From positions 1 through 64,000 of the forward strand of contig JBJEQP010000117.1 of the NCBI GenBank assembly GCA_051881815.1: DNA of 64,000 nucleotides. The letters run 5' to 3'. This DNA comes from UMGS363 sp051881815. GTDB taxonomy: Bacteria; Bacillota; Clostridia; Oscillospirales; Ruminococcaceae. Numbering within the stretch: the stretch's first letter is position 1; the number at the start of each line of letters is the position of its first letter. Both the position numbers and the translations under genes were made by a program. Of the stretch, positions 9,082 through 17,044 are shown piece by piece. The notes below the pieces were generated by a model, which saw only the letters and a list, made by a program, of their open reading frames with translations, was not told the DNA's origin and made no database searches.

Positions 9082-9426
9082 TCATGAATTTTCCAACATC
9101 AGATGTTCTTCCAGCATTTCACCTATTCTGTTTGTTGCAACTCTTGTAATTTTACCGTCATGACGTATTTCTTCGAGCTGTACTTCCATATTGTCAAGCC
9201 GACCTTCCATATTGTCAAGACGTTTTCTGATCAGCTTCTGCTCGTTATTCTGCTCTTTGAGCTGTTCTTCCATACTGTCAAGACGTCCTTCCATATTGTC
9301 AAGACGACCTTCCATACTGTCAAGACGTCCTTCCACACTGTCAAACCGTCCTTCCATATTGTCAAGCCGCTTACCGATTGTTTTCTGTTCTTCAAGTATC
9401 TTTAATAAGATCTCTTCCGTATTCAT
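9082..9426 (-). CDS. Heptad-repeat coiled-coil protein, function unknown
   Basis: 114-aa protein made almost entirely of the 7-residue repeat R-L-D-(N/S)-M-E-G, interrupted around residue 60 by KEQNNEQKLIRK and ending in EEIRHDGKITRVATNRIGEMLEEHL. The heptads place L and M at core positions, so a parallel coiled coil is expected. At DNA level the repeats are 21-bp near-identical units, which allows expansion and contraction. It has its own consensus promoter, a good ribosome site (GGGAGGTG) and its own terminator, and is flanked by repeats, so it behaves as an independent cassette. No known family is recognised with confidence. Confidence 0.8.
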   Translation of the reverse strand: MNTEEILLKILEEQKTIGKRLDNMEGRFDSVEGRLDSMEGRLDNMEGRLDSMEEQLKEQNNEQKLIRKRLDNMEGRLDNMEVQLEEIRHDGKITRVATNRIGEMLEEHLMLENS

Positions 9427-9449
9427 ATTTCACACCTCCCGATATTTAT

Positions 9450-9479
9450 ATTATACACCAAGGCTTATTCAATTGTCAA
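9450..9479 (-). promoter_or_regulatory. Promoter of the coiled-coil gene with embedded 16-bp motif
   Basis: Perfect hexamers: -35 TTGACA (9474-9479), 18-bp spacer, -10 TATAAT (9450-9455). The spacer contains the 16-mer CAATTGAATAAGCCTT (9460-9475 on the complement), whose inverted perfect copy is at 9057-9072 past the gene end. The overlap with the spacer makes it an operator candidate; this is inference. Confidence 0.85.
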
Positions 9480-9492
9480 GGTTCTTTTATTA

Positions 9493-9697
9493 ATGCGTAA
9501 TTCGTAATGCACAACAAGGTTGGGCATCGTAATTGCGTAATTATTATAATCCGCACATACATCACGAAAGCACATATTTCTCCCGTCTTAATTTAGATTT
9601 GAGGAAACGACCCTGTGTTTCAACGGACGGGAACCCCATCCCCTACGGATCAAACAGAAACCTGCGGCAAAAAATAATTACGAATTACGCATTATTC
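9493..9697. repeat. Intergenic repeat element (77-bp repeat copy 2 and inverted 18-mer)
   Basis: Copy 2 of the 77-bp unit (9493-9569) begins with an 18-mer, TAATGCGTAATTCGTAAT (9491-9508), that recurs inverted near 9677-9697 at the 3' end of ftsK, so the roughly 205-bp block has inverted ends. It has no coding capacity. The inverted copy overlaps the last ftsK codons or abuts the stop. Confidence 0.65.
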
Positions 9698-12439
9698 AGC
9701 ATCTTCCAGTTCCGAAACGACCTCGTCAAAGATCTCCGAACCGCCGTCACCGACAGCTTCCGAAATCGTATCATTGTTTATAAGCTTGCGTTTGAGCCAC
9801 ATCTCTTTAGTGATTATAACAGCTCTCGGCTTTGAACCCTCGTAAGGACCTACAACGCCAAGCTCTTCAAGCTGATCCATTATCCTCGCCGCACGGGCGT
9901 AGCCGAGCTTCAATTTACGCTGCAAATAGGATACGGAAGCCTGTCCTGCGTCGCAAAGCACATCGACTGCACGGTCGATGATCTCTTCATCACTGCCGTC
10001 ACCCATCGGAACATCGGAGGAATTATCCCCCTTGCCCTCACCCTTCGGCACAGGCGTTGCCTTTTCTATCTCCTCAATTATCTCGCTCGAATACTCGACC
10101 TGACCGCCGCTCTTGATGAACGAAACGACCGCTTCAACTTCCTTTGTCGAAACAAAGCAGCCCTGTACACGCACAGGCTTCGGGATGCCCTGCGGATAGT
10201 AAAGCATATCGCCGTAGCCGAGCAGCTTTTCCGCACCTGCCGTATCAATAATGGTACGGCTGTCGATCTGCGATGAAACCGTAAGTGCGATTCGGGACGG
10301 GATATTCGCCTTGATAAGACCCGTGATAACATCAACGGTCGGACGCTGCGTTGCAATTATAAGGTGCATACCTGCGGCTCTCGCCATCTGCGCCAGTCGG
10401 CAGATAGAATCTTCGACCTCGTTCGAGCAAGCCATCATAAGGTCGGCAAGCTCGTCTATCGCAATGACTATCCTCGGCAGCGGCTCAATTCCGTCCGTTT
10501 CGGCAGCCATTTCATTATATCCGTTTAGATCACGAACATTGCTGTCCGCAAAAAGCTTGTAACGCTTGAGCATCTCCTGAACCGCCCAGGAAAGCGCACC
10601 TGCAGCCTTTCTCGGGTCGGTGACAACAGGGATAAGCAGATGCGGTATGCCGTCATAAACCTTGAATTCAACCATTTTCGGGTCGATAAGTACAAGACGC
10701 ACTTCATCGGGCGACGCATTGTATAAGATACTCATAATTATACTGTTTGTACAAACAGATTTACCCGAACCCGTAGTACCTGCAATGATAACGTGCGGAA
10801 GCTTCGCAATATCTCCGATGATGACTTCACCGTCAATGTTCTTTCCGACGACGAACGAAAGCTTGCTCTTTGTATTGGAGAACTCCTCGCTCTCGATCAT
10901 CTCACGGATTGAAACCGTGTCCTTGACCCTGTTCGGAACTTCAATTCCGACCGCAGCCTTTCCCGGGATCGGCGCTTCTATACGAACGCCTGCAGCCGCC
11001 AGATTGAGTGCAATATCATCGGCAAGCGCAGTTATTTTGGAGATCTTTACACCTGCGCTCGGCTGAAGCTCATATCTTGTAACGGTAGGTCCTCGATGAA
11101 TGTCAACTATCCTCGTCTGAACGCCGAAGCTCTTGAGCGTGTCAACGAGCGTGTCGGCATTACTCTTCATCTCCGCCTCCGCCTGATCGGAATTGCTCTC
11201 ATTGTCAGCCTGCTTTAAAAGCTCTATCGGTGGGAACGTGTAAACGAACGCTTCCTGCTTGTTCTCGGTGATCTCGTGCTGGATATCGGCAGCCGTCGGC
11301 GCATCGGGCATATCAAGCTCCTCGGTCGAAGCGATCTTCTCCGAAGCAAGAGTTGACTGCTTTGCAACAGGCTTTCTGTTCGCCATTGCATTCGCAATAT
11401 CCTTTTTGAGCTGCGTGTTTTCCTCCTCGGATGAAGCTTTCACATCAGCTGGCTTTGCAGTCGCTTTTTCCGAAGAAGCCGTGACCTTCTTGGGCGCAGC
11501 CGCAGCCTTCTTTATAATATCGTCAAGCTCGTTTGAAGCCGTTTTGAGCTGCTCCTTTGCAAGCTCCTTGTCGGCCTCGACAGCCTTGTTTCCGACTATC
11601 TTCGGCGCAGCCGCAGGGATGACGGAAGCCTCGTCTGCGATCTCCTTCGGCGGCTCGGTCAGCGTTCCCGTTGCCTTTATCTGTTCAGCTTGCGAAAGCT
11701 TCTGTCCTGCAGGCATCGGAATATCAACATCAAAGTCCCTCTGCTGCTTTTCCGCTATCTTCGCAGGAACATCAGCGTTCGGAACAGTCTTTTTCATGTT
11801 CTTTGCCCCCGGAGGAGGAACAAAATCGGGAGTTTCAACATAGCTCTCCGCACGGGCAGCGCTTGCCTTTGCGATGCTGTTGCGTATCATCTTAAAAAGA
11901 TCGATTATCGTCTTGTTCGCAACGACCATTACAAATACAAAGCAGAGCAGAACAATGATTATCGAAGCTCCGACCTTCTTGAAAAGCGCAAGCAGCGGTC
12001 CTGCGATCAGAATGCTCATGACACCGCCGCCCCGAAGCTTCTTGCCCTCGGAATAAAGCGCAGGGATCATCTCGTCAAAGAGCCGTTCTCCCTGAAGCTC
12101 TCCTGCAAAGAATATCTGAACGAAACCCGTCAGCAGCAGTACAGCCGCAGCACATTGCACCAGCCTTGTGCTGACATAAAGCTCCGTCTTATCCATTGCG
12201 ATCATTATCGAAGCATAGATCATCACTACCGGTACAAGAAATGCAGTCACACCGAATAATCCGAGAAAAATATTATGTATCGTGTTCCAGAGAGATTCAC
12301 CCTTTATCAGCGTGAACGCAGCCGCAAGCACACCTGCAGCGAAAAGCACCGTTGACCATAAGACCCTGTCACGGCGGCGAGCATTCTCATTCTGACGGGC
12401 AATTTCCTCTTTTGTTGCCTTTGTCCTGTTCTGTGCCAA
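9692..12439 (-). CDS. ftsK: DNA translocase FtsK/SpoIIIE
   Basis: 915-aa hexameric DNA pump that clears chromosomes through the division or sporulation septum. There are about four membrane segments (near residues 28-45, 55-82, 92-113 and 138-173), then a long Ala/Lys/Glu-rich linker (185-395), the motor domain with Walker A GTTGSGKS at 554-561 and Walker B IDELADL, and the C-terminal gamma winged helix (about 845-905) that reads KOPS/SRS sequences. The start is TTG (12437-12439) with GGAGG 7 nt upstream. It lies downstream of uppP and is probably co-transcribed with tepA-ylzJ-uppP. Whether it acts in division (FtsK/SftA) or in sporulation (SpoIIIE) cannot be told here. Confidence 0.96.
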   Translation of the reverse strand: MAQNRTKATKEEIARQNENARRRDRVLWSTVLFAAGVLAAAFTLIKGESLWNTIHNIFLGLFGVTAFLVPVVMIYASIMIAMDKTELYVSTRLVQCAAAVLLLTGFVQIFFAGELQGERLFDEMIPALYSEGKKLRGGGVMSILIAGPLLALFKKVGASIIIVLLCFVFVMVVANKTIIDLFKMIRNSIAKASAARAESYVETPDFVPPPGAKNMKKTVPNADVPAKIAEKQQRDFDVDIPMPAGQKLSQAEQIKATGTLTEPPKEIADEASVIPAAAPKIVGNKAVEADKELAKEQLKTASNELDDIIKKAAAAPKKVTASSEKATAKPADVKASSEEENTQLKKDIANAMANRKPVAKQSTLASEKIASTEELDMPDAPTAADIQHEITENKQEAFVYTFPPIELLKQADNESNSDQAEAEMKSNADTLVDTLKSFGVQTRIVDIHRGPTVTRYELQPSAGVKISKITALADDIALNLAAAGVRIEAPIPGKAAVGIEVPNRVKDTVSIREMIESEEFSNTKSKLSFVVGKNIDGEVIIGDIAKLPHVIIAGTTGSGKSVCTNSIIMSILYNASPDEVRLVLIDPKMVEFKVYDGIPHLLIPVVTDPRKAAGALSWAVQEMLKRYKLFADSNVRDLNGYNEMAAETDGIEPLPRIVIAIDELADLMMACSNEVEDSICRLAQMARAAGMHLIIATQRPTVDVITGLIKANIPSRIALTVSSQIDSRTIIDTAGAEKLLGYGDMLYYPQGIPKPVRVQGCFVSTKEVEAVVSFIKSGGQVEYSSEIIEEIEKATPVPKGEGKGDNSSDVPMGDGSDEEIIDRAVDVLCDAGQASVSYLQRKLKLGYARAARIMDQLEELGVVGPYEGSKPRAVIITKEMWLKRKLINNDTISEAVGDGGSEIFDEVVSELEDAE

Positions 12440-12472
12440 GTTTATTCCTCCAGTTTTTTACAGCGAAAAAAT

Positions 12473-13342
12473 TTATGCTTTAAATATAAGATTTCCGCTG
12501 ACATCCTCGTAAATTCCTATCGAAAGCACGATAATTCCCAAAATAAGCGTGTAAAATGCAAATATCCTGAATTTGTCCGAAACAACAAGCAGCTTTATAA
12601 GCCTTATCGCAAGATATCCCGAAACAGCCGCCGTTATAAAGCCGACAACAAGCGGCAGAATAAGCGAAGCCGCCGCATTTCCGTCAAAGGAAAGCATCTC
12701 CGTCAGCGCACCTGCAAGAATAACGGGAATTCCCAGAATAAAGCTGTATTCAACAGCTTCCTCACGCTTTAAGCCTGCAAAAAGTCCTGCCGAAATGGTC
12801 GAACCCGAGCGTGATACGCCAGGAATGAGCGCAATTCCCTGAAAAGCGCCGATCAGCAGCGCCTTCGGAGTCGTCACCTCGCCGCAGGTAAGCTTATTTC
12901 CGCTGCAAAGCTTGCTTGTCGAAAAGAACAGCAGCGCCGATGTGTACAGAAAACCGATGCCCTCCGCAACAACGCTCGTATCCGACTGCAAGCTCTCGAA
13001 AAAGTCCTTGAATATGTAAAATCCGAATAACGGCAGGATAGAAATAATTATCATAAATATCATCCTGCGTTCGGGATTCATTTCCTTCCACTTGAATTTC
13101 CCCGTGAAAATATCCTTCACAAGCCTGAAAAATTCAATTATAAGTGCCTTTATCTTGTCCCGGAACGCAATAAACACCGCTATCAGCGTTCCAAGATGCA
13201 GAAATACATTCACCAGCACAGCACCTTCACCGTGAATACCGAAAAAATGCTGAAATACGGACAGATGCCCCGAGCTTGATATCGGAAGGAACTCCGATAA
13301 GCCCTGGATAAGTCCTTGAATTATGCCCTCAATCACTGTCAT
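12473..13342 (-). CDS. uppP: Undecaprenyl-diphosphatase UppP (BacA)
   Basis: 289-aa integral membrane phosphatase that recycles undecaprenyl pyrophosphate for cell-wall synthesis and can give bacitracin resistance. The BacA1 region with QGLSEFLPISSSGHL (residues 13-27) and the BacA2 motif PGVSRSGST (174-182) are intact, with about seven to eight hydrophobic segments. The ATG has GGAGG upstream. The gene starts only 22 bp after palindromic element B. Confidence 0.96.
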   Translation of the reverse strand: MTVIEGIIQGLIQGLSEFLPISSSGHLSVFQHFFGIHGEGAVLVNVFLHLGTLIAVFIAFRDKIKALIIEFFRLVKDIFTGKFKWKEMNPERRMIFMIIISILPLFGFYIFKDFFESLQSDTSVVAEGIGFLYTSALLFFSTSKLCSGNKLTCGEVTTPKALLIGAFQGIALIPGVSRSGSTISAGLFAGLKREEAVEYSFILGIPVILAGALTEMLSFDGNAAASLILPLVVGFITAAVSGYLAIRLIKLLVVSDKFRIFAFYTLILGIIVLSIGIYEDVSGNLIFKA

Positions 13343-13364
13343 TGATCTTTCCTCCGTTGTCTAA

Positions 13365-13535
13365 GGAAGCACTGATTAAATCTGGTGCGCAGATTGCGCA
13401 GTCAGGTTTTTCGTCAGATTGCATCAAAACGACGCAGGCATACTGTCGTATGTCAAGGAGTTTTGGTGCAATATGACGGAAAAGATGCAAGTAAGATGCG
13501 TGCCAAGCCGTAGGCGCGATTTAATCAGCGCTCCC
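13365..13535. mobile_element. Palindromic MITE-like element B
   Basis: 171-bp imperfect palindrome with ends GGAAGCACTGATTAAATC and (inverted) GGGAGCGCTGATTAAATC, 16 of 18 matching. Further inward pairs include a CGTCAnATTGCAnCAAAAC block on both arms. It is flanked by a TAA direct repeat (13362-13364 and 13536-13538), a possible target duplication. Its right end supplies the last codons and the stop of ylzJ. No coding capacity. Confidence 0.75.
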
Positions 13536-13682
13536 TAATATTTTGGGAAGCTCCGTGCAAGCTGCGGAAAGCATGGTCGCACAGCTCCCATTGTTGATTT
13601 TTTCTGCATGAAGCGCATAAGCCGCCTCACGCTCCTGTGCATACAGCACATCATATTCATTTATGATCGTATAAATAACCAT
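13521..13682 (-). CDS. ylzJ: YlzJ-like small protein, 3' end replaced by element B
   Basis: 53-aa reading frame beginning MVIYTIINEYDVLYAQE, which resembles the start of YlzJ-like proteins. In Firmicutes ylzJ typically lies next to tepA (ymfB), as it does here, 15 bp away, and the ATG has GGAGGG upstream. The final residues LGSAD and the TAA stop lie inside the right terminal repeat of element B. The protein is therefore probably shorter than its relatives or carries an exchanged C-terminus. Function is unknown in the family. Confidence 0.75.
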   Translation of the reverse strand: MVIYTIINEYDVLYAQEREAAYALHAEKINNGSCATMLSAACTELPKILGSAD

Positions 13683-13697
13683 TTTTTTGCCCTCCGC

Positions 13698-14435
13698 TTA
13701 CGAATCTTCCGCATCGGGATAACGGGGCTCGCCCGTTTCGATAAGCTCGTAAAGCTCCTCGATCGCATCGGAAAGTCCTCCAAGCCGATCAATAAGCCCC
13801 TCTTTTACAGCGGTTTCACCGTCAATCACAGTCCCCATGTCCATCGTGAGCTCTCCCGTGTTCATCATAAGCTCCTTGAAACGCTGCGCCGAAATATTGC
13901 TGTTGCGGCAGACAAAGTTGCTTATCCTGTCCTGCATCTTGTCAAAATAGGATAAGGTCTGCGGAACTCCGAGAACCGTGCCGCTCATGCGCACGGGATG
14001 TATCGTCATTGTCGCACTCGGCACAATGAAGGAACGCTTCGCCGAAACTGCAAGCGGAACACCTATCGAATGTCCTCCACCGACAACGATAGAAACCGTC
14101 GGCGTCTTCATACCGGCAATAAGCTCCGCAATTGCAAGACCTGCTTCAACATCACCGCCGACCGTGTTAAGGATTATCACCAAGCCTTCGATCGAACGAT
14201 CCTGCTCTACTGCAACGAGCGCAGGCATAATATGCTCATATTTAGTCGTCTTGTTCTGCGGCGGAAGAAGATAATGCCCCTCGACCTGCCCGATTATCGT
14301 CAGACAATGGATGAGATGCTTTGCATTCTGCGAAGTGACTTCGCCCGTTTTTTCGATAAGCTCCGCACGGTCAAGAGCTTCTTCGGCTGGCGAATTATCG
14401 CCGTTATTGTCGTTATTTTCATCATTGTATATCAT
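13698..14435 (-). CDS. tepA: ClpP-like translocation-enhancing protease TepA
   Basis: 245-aa ClpP-fold serine protease-like protein of the TepA/YmfB group. The nucleophile serine is S123 in GGGHSIGVP and the base is probably H146 in TIHPVRM. The acidic Asn/Asp-rich N-terminus (1-20) looks disordered. TepA was linked to protein export in Bacillus and works at the membrane, though its substrates are unclear. It is the first gene of a probable tepA-ylzJ-uppP-ftsK operon. Confidence 0.9.
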   Translation of the reverse strand: MIYNDENNDNNGDNSPAEEALDRAELIEKTGEVTSQNAKHLIHCLTIIGQVEGHYLLPPQNKTTKYEHIMPALVAVEQDRSIEGLVIILNTVGGDVEAGLAIAELIAGMKTPTVSIVVGGGHSIGVPLAVSAKRSFIVPSATMTIHPVRMSGTVLGVPQTLSYFDKMQDRISNFVCRNSNISAQRFKELMMNTGELTMDMGTVIDGETAVKEGLIDRLGGLSDAIEELYELIETGEPRYPDAEDS

Positions 14436-14504
14436 ATCTGTATCTCCCGAACTGAATATTGTATGTATCTATTATTTCATTTCGGGACATAAATATACAG
14501 TATA

Positions 14505-14533
14505 ATTATAACCCAGTTTTTAAAAAAAGTCAA
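14505..14533 (-). promoter_or_regulatory. Promoter of the tepA operon
   Basis: Minus strand: -35 TTGACT (14528-14533), 17-bp spacer, -10 TATAAT (14505-14510), about 70 bp upstream of the tepA ATG. Confidence 0.8.
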
Positions 14534-14543
14534 CACGAAAAAT

Positions 14544-14652
14544 AATGCTTAATGCGTAATGCTTAATGCGTAATTTTTTATTTACAACAAATAATCTACT
14601 CATTGGAATACCCTGCCCTGCGGTTTATTTTTGTACAAAAAAGTATTCCAAT
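14544..14652. repeat. TAATGCG array and inverted repeat upstream of the membrane-protein gene
   Basis: Positions 14544-14574 hold three units of the intergenic motif TAATGCG/TAATGCT. A perfect 10-bp inverted repeat follows, ATTGGAATAC (14602-14611) and GTATTCCAAT (14643-14652), just before a TATAAT (about 14670) that could serve the downstream plus-strand gene. The pair could be an operator; that is inference. Confidence 0.55.
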
Positions 14653-14705
14653 TATGAAAAAAATGTTGTATAATATAAAAAACAACGAGAAAGGAGCAGT
14701 ATCAA

Positions 14706-15518
14706 ATGGGTTGGAAAGAACTATTTTTCACTTCCGTTACCGGCAAGAAGATCGTGCCGCACCGTGTAAGCAACAGTATGCGTGTAAAAGGAGAGTCTGC
14801 TGCTGCTCAAATATGCAGCAAAGACAGCGCCGTGTGCAATGCCGATCAGATAGAGCTGCTGTATTTAAAAAGCCGCAGCAGATTTAAGATATATAAAACA
14901 CTCAACATCGTATGTCTTATCCTGTGTTTTGCTTTTTTTATTATACCCTTTATAATGCCTTTGATGAAGCAGCTGATACCTAATGAATTTGTCAGAGCTG
15001 CGCTTCTGCTTCCTTATTTTGCTTTTATGTGTACCGGAAAAATATGGGTGCAGTATATGCACGACTATAAGATGCGGCGCATGATGTACAAGACCATACT
15101 GCTTGAAAAAAGGAAGCAGGAGTTTGGTGATGATCTTGAGAGATATAAACGCTATGTGGACGAAATGGGTGACCTTTTATCCATAGATGAGAGGACTGTA
15201 ATTGATCCTCAGATAGAGTATGCCTTTATCGGTGTCATAAATACAACGCTCCCGGCGGACAAGCAGCTTGAACAGGTACGCTGCAAGCTTGAGGGACAGA
15301 AAAAGGTGAAGAAGATCTCGGCGATAGCTGCGGCGGTTTTAGCCGTGCTTTCGTCTATCGACTTTATTTATTACGGCAAAGCTAATATTGCGGTAATATG
15401 GGGCTTTGTGTTCACGGCGGCGTTTTTTATTATTTTGATAGGTATGTCCCGTTCCTCCAAAAAATTGAGAGAACGGGAAGAGGAACTTGAATGTCTGACC
15501 GAAGAAATACATAATTGA
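14706..15518 (+). CDS. Four-helix membrane protein, function unknown
   Basis: 270-aa protein not recognised as a known family. Predicted membrane segments lie at about residues 65-85, 96-116, 202-222 and 227-248. The soluble N-terminus holds three Cys (37, 44 and another at the membrane edge), and a charged cytosolic loop (118-200) is rich in Lys, Glu and Arg. The C-terminus is a Glu/Arg helix. It is the only plus-strand gene in the first 38 kb. It has GAAAGGAG before its ATG and is bounded by TAATGCG-type repeats in opposite orientations (14544-14574 and 15550-15566), which suggests an inserted single-gene unit. Confidence 0.75.
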   Translation: MGWKELFFTSVTGKKIVPHRVSNSMRVKGESAAAQICSKDSAVCNADQIELLYLKSRSRFKIYKTLNIVCLILCFAFFIIPFIMPLMKQLIPNEFVRAALLLPYFAFMCTGKIWVQYMHDYKMRRMMYKTILLEKRKQEFGDDLERYKRYVDEMGDLLSIDERTVIDPQIEYAFIGVINTTLPADKQLEQVRCKLEGQKKVKKISAIAAAVLAVLSSIDFIYYGKANIAVIWGFVFTAAFFIILIGMSRSSKKLREREEELECLTEEIHN

Positions 15519-15549
15519 CGCATCACGTTTCTTTTTGATAATATAAAAT

Positions 15550-15566
15550 AATTACGCATTACGCAT
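15550..15566. repeat. Inverted TAATGCG array
   Basis: ATTACGCATTACGCAT, the complement orientation of the array at 14544-14574, between the membrane-protein gene and the rplQ terminator. Confidence 0.6.
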
Positions 15567-15602
15567 AAAAAAACGCTGTCCGAAAATAATCGAACAGCGT
15601 TA
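15567..15602 (-). terminator. Terminator of the ribosomal superoperon
   Basis: Minus strand AACGCTGTTCGA, 6-nt loop, TCGGACAGCGTT, then seven T. It lies 22 bp past rplQ and is a strong intrinsic terminator. Confidence 0.93.
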
Positions 15603-15623
15603 ATTATTTATATCGAAATTAAC

Positions 15624-15974
15624 TTATACAAGCTCAATGATAGCCATTTCAGCAGCGTCGCCGCGTCTTGGACCTGTCTTGATGATTCTTGTATAACCGC
15701 CATTAACATCAGCGTACTTAGGTGCGATCTCGTCAAAAAGCTTCTTGACAACATCTTCCTTTGTAACATAAGCAAGAACCTGACGTCTGGAGTGGAGGTC
15801 GTTAGTCTTGGCGATGGTGATCATCTTTTCAGACATAGCGCGAACCTCTTTGGCTCTTGTTACTGTTGTTTCGATCTTGCCGTTTTCGAGCAGGAATGTA
15901 ACCATAGCTCTGAGCATAGCTTTTCTATGATCGCTTGTTCTGCCCAATTTTCTTGTTCCCGGCATTCTAATCAC
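15624..15974 (-). CDS. rplQ: 50S ribosomal protein L17
   Basis: 116-aa bacterial L17, recognised by RKLGRTSDHRKAMLRAM at the start and TRIIKTGPRRGDAAEMAIIEL at the end. It is the last gene of the superoperon after rpoA, followed by a strong terminator. The ORF begins MIRMPGTRKLGR; MPGTRKLGR, three codons in, is the usual family start and is an alternative. Confidence 0.96.
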   Translation of the reverse strand: MIRMPGTRKLGRTSDHRKAMLRAMVTFLLENGKIETTVTRAKEVRAMSEKMITIAKTNDLHSRRQVLAYVTKEDVVKKLFDEIAPKYADVNGGYTRIIKTGPRRGDAAEMAIIELV

Positions 15975-16018
15975 TCCTTACCTATTAAAAGTATCGTATT
16001 TTTGCAAAATTATCACTC

Positions 16019-16975
16019 TTAGTTATCATCTTCAGAGCTGAGTTCAAAACCGAGGGACTGAAGCTTTTCCTTAACTTCGTCAAAGGACTTCTTACCGAGG
16101 TTTCTCACCTTCATCATCTCTTCTTCTGACTTGTTGATCAAATCACCTACTGTGTTAATGTTTGCACGCTTGAGGCAATTGAACGAACGTACTGATAAGT
16201 CAAGATCCTCAATGGTCATCTCAAGGACTTTTTCTTTGCCCTTGTCGTCCTTTTCTACCATGATCTCAGTGATAGCGGATTCATCGGAAAGCTCGCTGAA
16301 GAGCTTCAGATGCTCAATGAGGAGATTGGCTGCCTGTGATACAGCTTCCTTTGCCGAAACAACACCGTTGGTCCAGACATCAAGAATAAGCTTATCATAA
16401 TCAGTTACCTGTCCAAGACGAGTATCTTCAACAGTGTAATTTACTTTCAGTACAGGGGTATAAATGGAGTCAACAGCGATAACATCAACACCGAAGTTGA
16501 AGAGCTGCTTGTTCTTTTCGGCAGGAACGTATCCGCGTCCTCTGTCGATAGTGATCTCCATATAAAGCTTAGCGTCTTTGCCGAGTGTAGCAATGTGCAT
16601 ATCCGGAACGAGGATATCAACTTCCGAATCCGCTTTGATGTCACCTGCGGTAACTTCGCATTCGTCTTCGGCTTCGATATAGATGGTCTTGGGGCCTTCA
16701 CCGTAAAGCTTGGCTGTGAGTCCCTTGAGGTTAAGAACTATTTCAGTAACATCTTCCTTAACGCCCGGAATAGTAGATAATTCGTGGTGTACACCGTCAA
16801 TCTTCACCGAAGTAACAGCAACACCCGGAAGCGAGGAGAGCAGGACACGTCTGAGGCTGTTGCCAAGAGTATGTCCATAGCCGCGCTCAAGAGGAGCGAT
16901 AGCAAACTTGCCGTAAGTTCCGTTGGTCTTGAGTTCAACGGTTTCGATTTCCGGCTTTTCGATTTTTTCAAGCAT
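16019..16975 (-). CDS. rpoA: RNA polymerase alpha subunit
   Basis: 318-aa alpha subunit. The N-terminal assembly domain (about 1-230, with ERGYGHTLGNSLRRVLLSSLPG) dimerises and seeds RNA polymerase. The C-terminal domain (about 250-315, with LDLSVRSFNCLKRANINTVG) contacts UP elements and activators. Its place between rpsD and rplQ is standard. Complete. Confidence 0.98.
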   Translation of the reverse strand: MLEKIEKPEIETVELKTNGTYGKFAIAPLERGYGHTLGNSLRRVLLSSLPGVAVTSVKIDGVHHELSTIPGVKEDVTEIVLNLKGLTAKLYGEGPKTIYIEAEDECEVTAGDIKADSEVDILVPDMHIATLGKDAKLYMEITIDRGRGYVPAEKNKQLFNFGVDVIAVDSIYTPVLKVNYTVEDTRLGQVTDYDKLILDVWTNGVVSAKEAVSQAANLLIEHLKLFSELSDESAITEIMVEKDDKGKEKVLEMTIEDLDLSVRSFNCLKRANINTVGDLINKSEEEMMKVRNLGKKSFDEVKEKLQSLGFELSSEDDN

Positions 16976-17044
16976 TATAAAACCCTCCTATATTCGCATT
17001 GCGGATAATTAACGTATATAAGAAATTTATACACGATAAACCTA

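Noticed and set aside
9190..9370. CRISPR-like regular 21-bp repeats
   Set aside because: The repeats are contiguous, in frame, and encode heptads of the coiled-coil protein; there are no unique spacers.
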